A DNA stretch of 64,000 bases, taken from NCBI RefSeq assembly GCF_011682045.1, contig NZ_VVIW01000002.1:1-64000 (forward strand). The letters are read 5' to 3'. The notes below the pieces were generated by a model, which saw only the letters and a list, made by a program, of their open reading frames with translations, searched no databases and was not told the origin of the DNA. The DNA comes from Massilia aquatica. Its GTDB lineage: Bacteria; Pseudomonadota; Gammaproteobacteria; Burkholderiales; Burkholderiaceae_D. The position numbers and the translations under genes were made by a program. Shown here piece by piece: positions 63,558 to 64,000 of the stretch (position 1 is the stretch's first letter; each line of letters begins with the position of its first letter).

Positions 63558-64000
63558 ATGTTCACCAAACGCCGTTCCCTGATCGCCCTCGCCGTGTTGC
63601 TCGCCGGCTGCGGCACCACCACTCCTCCCGCCCCCAAGCCGGCCGCCGTGCTGCAACCGGCCGCCGCCGCTATTCCCAAGAAAATCCGCATCGGCCTGGC
63701 CCTGGGTGGCGGCGCCGCGCGTGGCTTCGCCCATATCGGCGTGATCAAGGCGCTCGAAGCGCAGGGCATTTATGCCGATGTCGTGGTCGGCACCAGCGCC
63801 GGCAGCGTGGTCGGCGCCATGTATGCCGCCGGCAACGATGGCTTTGCCCTGCAAAAGACTGCCATGGAAATGGACGAGGCCGAAATCTCGGACTGGGCCA
63901 TGCCGCTGTTCGGCAAGTCGTCGGGCGTGCTCAAGGGCGACGCCTTGCAGAATTACGTGAACAAGGCCGTCAAGAACCTGCCGATCGAAAAGCTCAAGAT
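63558..64000 (+). CDS. Patatin-like phospholipase lipoprotein (partial, runs off the window)
   Basis: The first 147 codons of a gene. The N-terminus [18 protein letters not shown] is a lipoprotein signal with lipobox LAGC. After a proline/alanine-rich linker the patatin domain begins with the oxyanion [13 protein letters not shown] and the nucleophile motif GTSAGS (G-x-S-x-G, Ser in the centre). The catalytic Asp (DG/A) would lie past the window. Proteins like this hydrolyse phospholipids at the envelope. It begins 88 bases after phoR. Confidence 0.88.
   Translation, partial: MFTKRRSLIALAVLLAGCGTTTPPAPKPAAVLQPAAAAIPKKIRIGLALGGGAARGFAHIGVIKALEAQGIYADVVVGTSAGSVVGAMYAAGNDGFALQKTAMEMDEAEISDWAMPLFGKSSGVLKGDALQNYVNKAVKNLPIEKLK

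Overview
This 64 kb window is GC-rich, densely coded chromosomal DNA. Gene content points to a betaproteobacterium of the Oxalobacteraceae (Massilia/Duganella/Janthinobacterium type). The evidence is a Burkholderiales-style selenoneine cluster (senA, senB, selD/senC), DUF1415/DUF1853/DUF1993 proteins, a TPR-rich accessory repertoire, plant-polymer lyases (PL1 and PL3) and a ppk1/pst/phoU/phoB/phoR block. The taxonomic call is an inference from gene content. No rRNA, tRNA, CRISPR array, replication origin or prophage was seen. The only mobile-element trace is an IS3-type transposase tail at the left edge.

Layout. 0-6 kb: transposase remnant, L-2-haloacid dehalogenase, a membrane/TPR/AAA+ trio joined by ATGA overlaps, and leuA. 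Upstream of leuA lie two unannotated Leu-rich leader ORFs packed with the rare codon CTA. 6-10 kb: a 14-bp tandem repeat, then selD/senC and senB on the minus strand, divergent from senA; together these are a complete selenoneine pathway. 10-21.6 kb: rhlE, an mltD-like transglycosylase, small DUF proteins, an ORF broken by an amber codon, a GGDEF-EAL sensor and an isoquinoline-1-oxidoreductase beta-type molybdoenzyme. 21.6-27 kb: a minus-strand run of six little-known exported, TPR, Sel1 and membrane proteins, one of them a truncated paralogue. 27-38.5 kb: a coiled-coil repeat protein, a thioredoxin-like protein, tsaB-rimI-UDG-DUF1853, lplT, alr-radA, a PilZ protein, a lone fliD and a glutamine-synthetase-like ligase. 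38.6-40.4 kb: an Rpn-type nuclease and a CPCC protein.

40.6-52.3 kb is the main accessory region. It holds a nine-gene type II secretion-like operon (F, E, PilM/L-, PilN-, PilO- and PilP-like proteins, secretin, two pseudopilins), then secreted PL1 and PL3 pectate lyases. On the opposite strand are a GntR/FCD regulator and another pseudopilin. Near-palindromes of the form TTGGTCAGNCCRA occur upstream of both the secretion operon and the first pectate lyase, so secretion machine and substrates may share a regulator, with the local GntR as candidate. The F gene carries an in-frame TAA, so this copy of the machine may be disabled or need a second F protein.

52.4-64 kb: a PotF-like polyamine-binding protein, a 40-residue membrane protein, sixA and ppk1 on the minus strand, and divergently pstS-pstC-pstA-pstB-phoU-phoB-phoR. 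Pho-box-like direct repeats face both ppk1 and pstS, which fits coordinated PhoB control of phosphate uptake and polyphosphate synthesis. A long REP-like inverted repeat separates phoB and phoR, and the window ends inside a patatin-like lipoprotein gene.
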